Assembly: GCA_032622095.1 (NCBI GenBank)
Contig: CP136068.1
Location: forward strand, 149,991,365-150,055,364
Origin: Siphonodentalium dalli
Taxonomy: Eukaryota > Mollusca > Scaphopoda > Gadilida > Siphonodentaliidae
Direction of reading: 5' to 3'
DNA length: 64,000 nt
The notes beneath the pieces are model-generated. The model did no database searches, was not told the origin of the DNA, and saw only the letters and a list, made by a program, of their open reading frames with translations. Shown here piece by piece: positions 60,543 through 64,000 of this stretch. Each line of letters begins with the position of its first letter. Positions within the stretch are counted from its first letter, which is position 1. The translations under genes and the position numbers were made by a program.

Positions 60543-63500
60543 GCAGAGTGTATTCAAAAATCAGATACCAGAAACCGTAGTTTTTCAAAACTCCTCTCAC
60601 GCAGAAAAATCATATCGGTCAACTATTCAGACCCATGTACTCGTCTGATAGCAACCCATATTCCTGCAACTGGTGGGCCAGGAACCATAATCGATCATAT
60701 TCTGATACACAAAAATAACCTACCTTTTGTCAAAGAGATAACTGTTCTGGTCGACTCAGCAATCGATTACTCAAATCATAGACCAGTGAAAATATGCATT
60801 GACCTCGGTTCTCATTATATTTGTCCCGAAGAACCACGTTGTGTGTTGAACTGGACGAAATTCATTGCTTCCGATTCATCAGTAGAGTGCTATCAAAATT
60901 GCGTCGAGAATCTGCTACCCGAAATGCCTATCGTGGATAAAACTACTCTAGACTCATTTTACTCGGGTATCATCGAATCCATAGATTCAGCATCGACACT
61001 TTTCGTACCACATAATTCGTTTAAATCACATGTCAAACCTTTTTGGAATGATACCCTAAGCACCTTACATCGAGACATGCGTAGCTTTAGACGCATATGG
61101 GTTGCAGAAGGTAGACCTAGATGGTGTGACCATTTGTCTTATTCTTACTACAAAGCTGCCAAATGTGCATTTCGCAAAGAGCTTCGCAAATCGAACTCAA
61201 AATTCCTTTCACATGAAAATGACGAAATAGATAGAGCTGCCGAAATAAATCAAGAGCAATTCTTTAGACTCTTTAACCGTCGCAAAACTAAACTGAAGGA
61301 AGACAACAATAACTTATTTGTCGTCAACGGATCTACCCTCAGAAATCCGAATGATATTACAAATGCATGGGCAGATTACTATGAACGCTTATATTCTCCA
61401 TTGGAATCATATCAAACAACTTCGATAATGCTCACTACGAATATGTAAATTCAACGTGTTGACAAAATAGTATCCAACAATTATAATGATTCTGATTCCA
61501 GTTCAACAGACGCACTTCTTCTCTATCCTGTGTCAGCCAAAGAGGTGGATGATGTTCTGAAGTCCATGCATATGGGCAAGGCCCCAGGACCTGACCTGAT
61601 TTGTTATGAACACCTCATATATGGAGGTCATAAGTTGAGTAATTGTGTGGCTCACATATTAAGCAAAATGATCGAATTGCAGCACATACCATCAAAAGCA
61701 AAAACTGGCTTGATGGTCTCATTGTACAAGGGTGGAGAGAAGCCGAAAACAAATTTTGATAGCTACCGAGCGATAACTCTTCTTCCCGTTATGTACAAAA
61801 CATTAGAGAAAATAATCCTATGTCGCTTGGAGTGCAACACGCCACCCCTCATCAAAGTGCACCCCTTACAAAACGGATTTCAAAAACATGTAAGCTGTCT
61901 CATGTCTTCGTACATATTACACGAGAGTATAAACTACACAAAAGTAGCAAACTGTTTGCCTGTTTTCTAGACGTACACAAAGCCTTTGATACAGTCTGGA
62001 TAAATGGACTTCTGTTGAAACTAAACCTTCGTGGATTTCAGGGGAGAATATGGCTCCTACTAAATGAATTTCTCAGTGAGATTACATGCGTTGTCAAACA
62101 TGCTTCCATACTTTCGAGATATATCGAAATCAACCAAGGTACAATACAAGGATTTATACTCTCCCCCTTGCTGTACATGATCTATATCGATGATCTGATA
62201 CATGCACTCGAAGCTAAAAACTTTGGTTTCCGTCTTCTCTCCACGAATTGTTCAGCACCGACACAAGCTGACGACATGACGTTGCTATCACTTTCCAGTT
62301 ACGGCCTCCAGCGTCTATGTGATATATGTTCTCAGTACAGTCAAAAGTGGCGTTTTATTTATAACCCTAACAAATGTAAGGTAATCGTGTTCAACGAAAC
62401 ACACAGGCAAAATGACAATTTACACAGATGCTGGAGACTGGGCGCTGGAAACGTATCCGAAACAGATGAAATAACTCATTTAGGTATTCATGTTAGCAAA
62501 CAAAACTTTGTGAAAGAGCTTTCTGAGAGAGCTGTTGACAAAATTAGACCAACATTTTTCCTCCTTAGCAATGCTTGTCTGTATGCTGGGGGAATAACCC
62601 CAACAAGCTGTGCAATCATCTACAAGACGATCGTTTTACCAAAAGGTCTATATGGCTCAGAATTTCTATGTGGCATGTCTGTTTCGGATGCATGTTCTCT
62701 GGAAAAGATCCTTATTTTTCTGTCTCAAACGTATACAGAACCTTCCTGTCAGAACGCGAACGGACATAGTTCAAGGTCTCATGGGCATAGGCCCAATCTC
62801 CTCGTTCATTGATGCCCGTAAACTTAGCCTCTTTGGAAGCTTTTGTCGCCTCTCGCCATCGAAGGCTTGCAAAGAGATTTTTGTAAACCGGCTTCACTTG
62901 CACTTGTCACATGACATTCCAAACAAGAGCTCGTTCTTTGCAGATATTGAAGACAAATTGAGATATTACAACCAATATATAGAAAGCTTTTCGGAGAAAG
63001 GTTTGTTCCCTGCAAAATTGGAATGGAATCGCCTAGTCAAAACCGAAATCAATAACCGACGCGCGCATAACTGGGAACAAAGTGTTACAACTGATCCGTA
63101 TTTCGATAGATTTTGCCAAATTCAAACACATTTTCAAATGTCTCATCTTTGGCGCTCCTGTCGCTTGTATTCAGAGAACAAAACTGGGAACAAAGTGTTA
63201 CAACTGATCCGTATTTCGATAGATTTTGCCAAATTCAAACACATTTTCAAATGTCTCATCTTTGGCGCTCCTGTCGCTTGTATTCAGAGAACAACATCGC
63301 ATTTTATTCTGTTGCTCAGTTGATCGCCGCAACAGCGATACCAAAGGCAGGCGTCTGTGTGATATGCAACATTAACTATGACCAAATGATCAAATTAAAC
63401 ATGCTATTATTCACTGCAGCCATCCCGCTCTTTGCTGTTATCGAAATAATATGTGGTACGATTTGATCGACAACTTTGGCATCTTGTTTTATCTATGGGC

Positions 63501-63680
63501 AAATGAGCTCGACGACGGAGAACTCCTTCTCTTACATTTGACAAATCTTCCTGTTGAACTGTTCTCATTTATCGAAGATCCAATGTACTATGTGTCGTTC
63601 ATTGTTGGTCATACGCACACATTGTGGCAAACCTACCTGTTCTTATCGAATTTGCTCACGCCTGGCGCATAATGTTCTAC
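60543..63680 (+). pseudogene. APE-type non-LTR retrotransposon (LINE), broken reverse transcriptase polyprotein
   Basis: The first 240 bp encode the end of an APE-like endonuclease (GGPGTIIDHILI, then DYSNHRPVKI). A linker and the reverse transcriptase follow, with the entry motif KAPGPDLICYEHL, the region SYRAITLLPVMYKTLEKII, the first catalytic Asp in FLDVHKAFDTVW, GTIQGFILSPLLYMIYIDDL, and QADD with the two further Asp. A C-terminal region with RKLSLFGSFCRLSP and a CVICN Cys pair completes it. Breaks are an in-frame TAA at 61446-61448, frame changes near 61950 and 62700, and a 113-bp duplication at 63069. It resembles jockey/CR1-group elements; the clade is inference. It cannot make the full enzyme. 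Confidence 0.92.
63069..63294 (+). repeat. 113-bp tandem duplication inside the LINE
   Basis: 63069-63181 and 63182-63294 appear identical, beginning AACTGGGAACAAAGTG and ending TATTCAGAGAACA. Because 113 is not a multiple of three, the duplication shifts the frame. Near-identity suggests that it arose late. Confidence 0.93.
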
Positions 63681-64000
63681 CATATGTTATCGTAGCGTAC
63701 CCTGCGCCTGTACATTCAAATGCACTTGAGTCTAACTTCTGGAATTAATGGGGATGACCTGAGTTGACCGGGTGATGTGTACAACAACATGTAGGGTTAT
63801 CGCCCTCTTCAGAAACTGAAATTGGGTAGCTGAAACAACCTTACATCCACTGATGTTAATTACACTGATAAATATGTATTCCTGACCTCGGATCCCCAAC
63901 TTGATGATTTATTACGCCACCTAGTGTGGTGTTTCTAGCTTTTGGTTTTTTGATATCGCATGGTCGATCGATAATTCACTGGGTGATTGTACATTCGGCA
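63681..64000 (+). other. LINE 3' region and flank
   Basis: Non-coding sequence follows the last frame. The stretch TTATTACGCCACC ... TGTGGTGTTTCTAGCTT (63908-63965) is shared with 39975-40035. No poly(A) or simple-repeat tail is visible, so the 3' end of the element cannot be fixed. Confidence 0.5.

Overview
This is repeat-dense eukaryotic nuclear DNA from an invertebrate animal. A marine lophotrochozoan (bivalve, other mollusc or brachiopod type) is my best guess. That guess rests on the many TACATGTA words, the APE-type LINE and the abundance of short palindromic DNA transposons, and is inference only. There are no operons, ribosome binding sites or other bacterial features.

One host gene is clear: an alpha-tubulin on the + strand. 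Its body is exon 2 (53625-53850) and exon 3 (56325-57454), joined by a phase-1 intron at the Ile-Asp-Glu codons. A probable exon 1 holding only the start codon lies at 31191-31193, directly followed by GTAAGT. That would give a 22.4 kb first intron, and the spliced product would be 452 residues. It has one extra residue in the Lys40 loop and a C-terminus ending Asp-Gln-Tyr. The second, degraded coding region is an APE-type non-LTR retrotransposon (about 60543-63680, +). It carries the end of its endonuclease, a reverse transcriptase with several breaks, and a 113-bp internal tandem duplication.

The rest is a dense layering of non-autonomous elements and satellites. Left part (1-16 kb): a 152-bp tandem array with a higher-order trimer, an array of about 160 bp bounded by short inverted repeats, and several palindromic MITEs with readable target-site duplications (8 bp, 6 bp, TA, TTAA). 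Next comes a 7.3 kb minisatellite (16250-23575, 25-bp unit, higher-order structure). From 24.5 to 31 kb there are foldback elements. Two unrelated ones (26840-27350 and 28755-29813) carry arrays of perfect 12-14 bp palindromes spaced about 21 bp apart. The putative intron 1 of tubulin (31-53.6 kb) holds a minisatellite of 107-123 bp period, a duplicated segment carrying a MITE-derived 175-bp satellite, many TTAA-flanked (piggyBac-like) elements and a complete 1 kb hAT-like element.

The most distinctive signal is a paired-hairpin cassette: two inverted copies of a roughly 67-nt hairpin with a near-perfect 26-bp stem. It occurs inside at least three element families whose terminal repeats differ. 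The second is the pair of palindrome-array foldback elements. A transposon with TA flanks begins 35 bp after the tubulin stop codon and contains the only AATAAA signals I see there.
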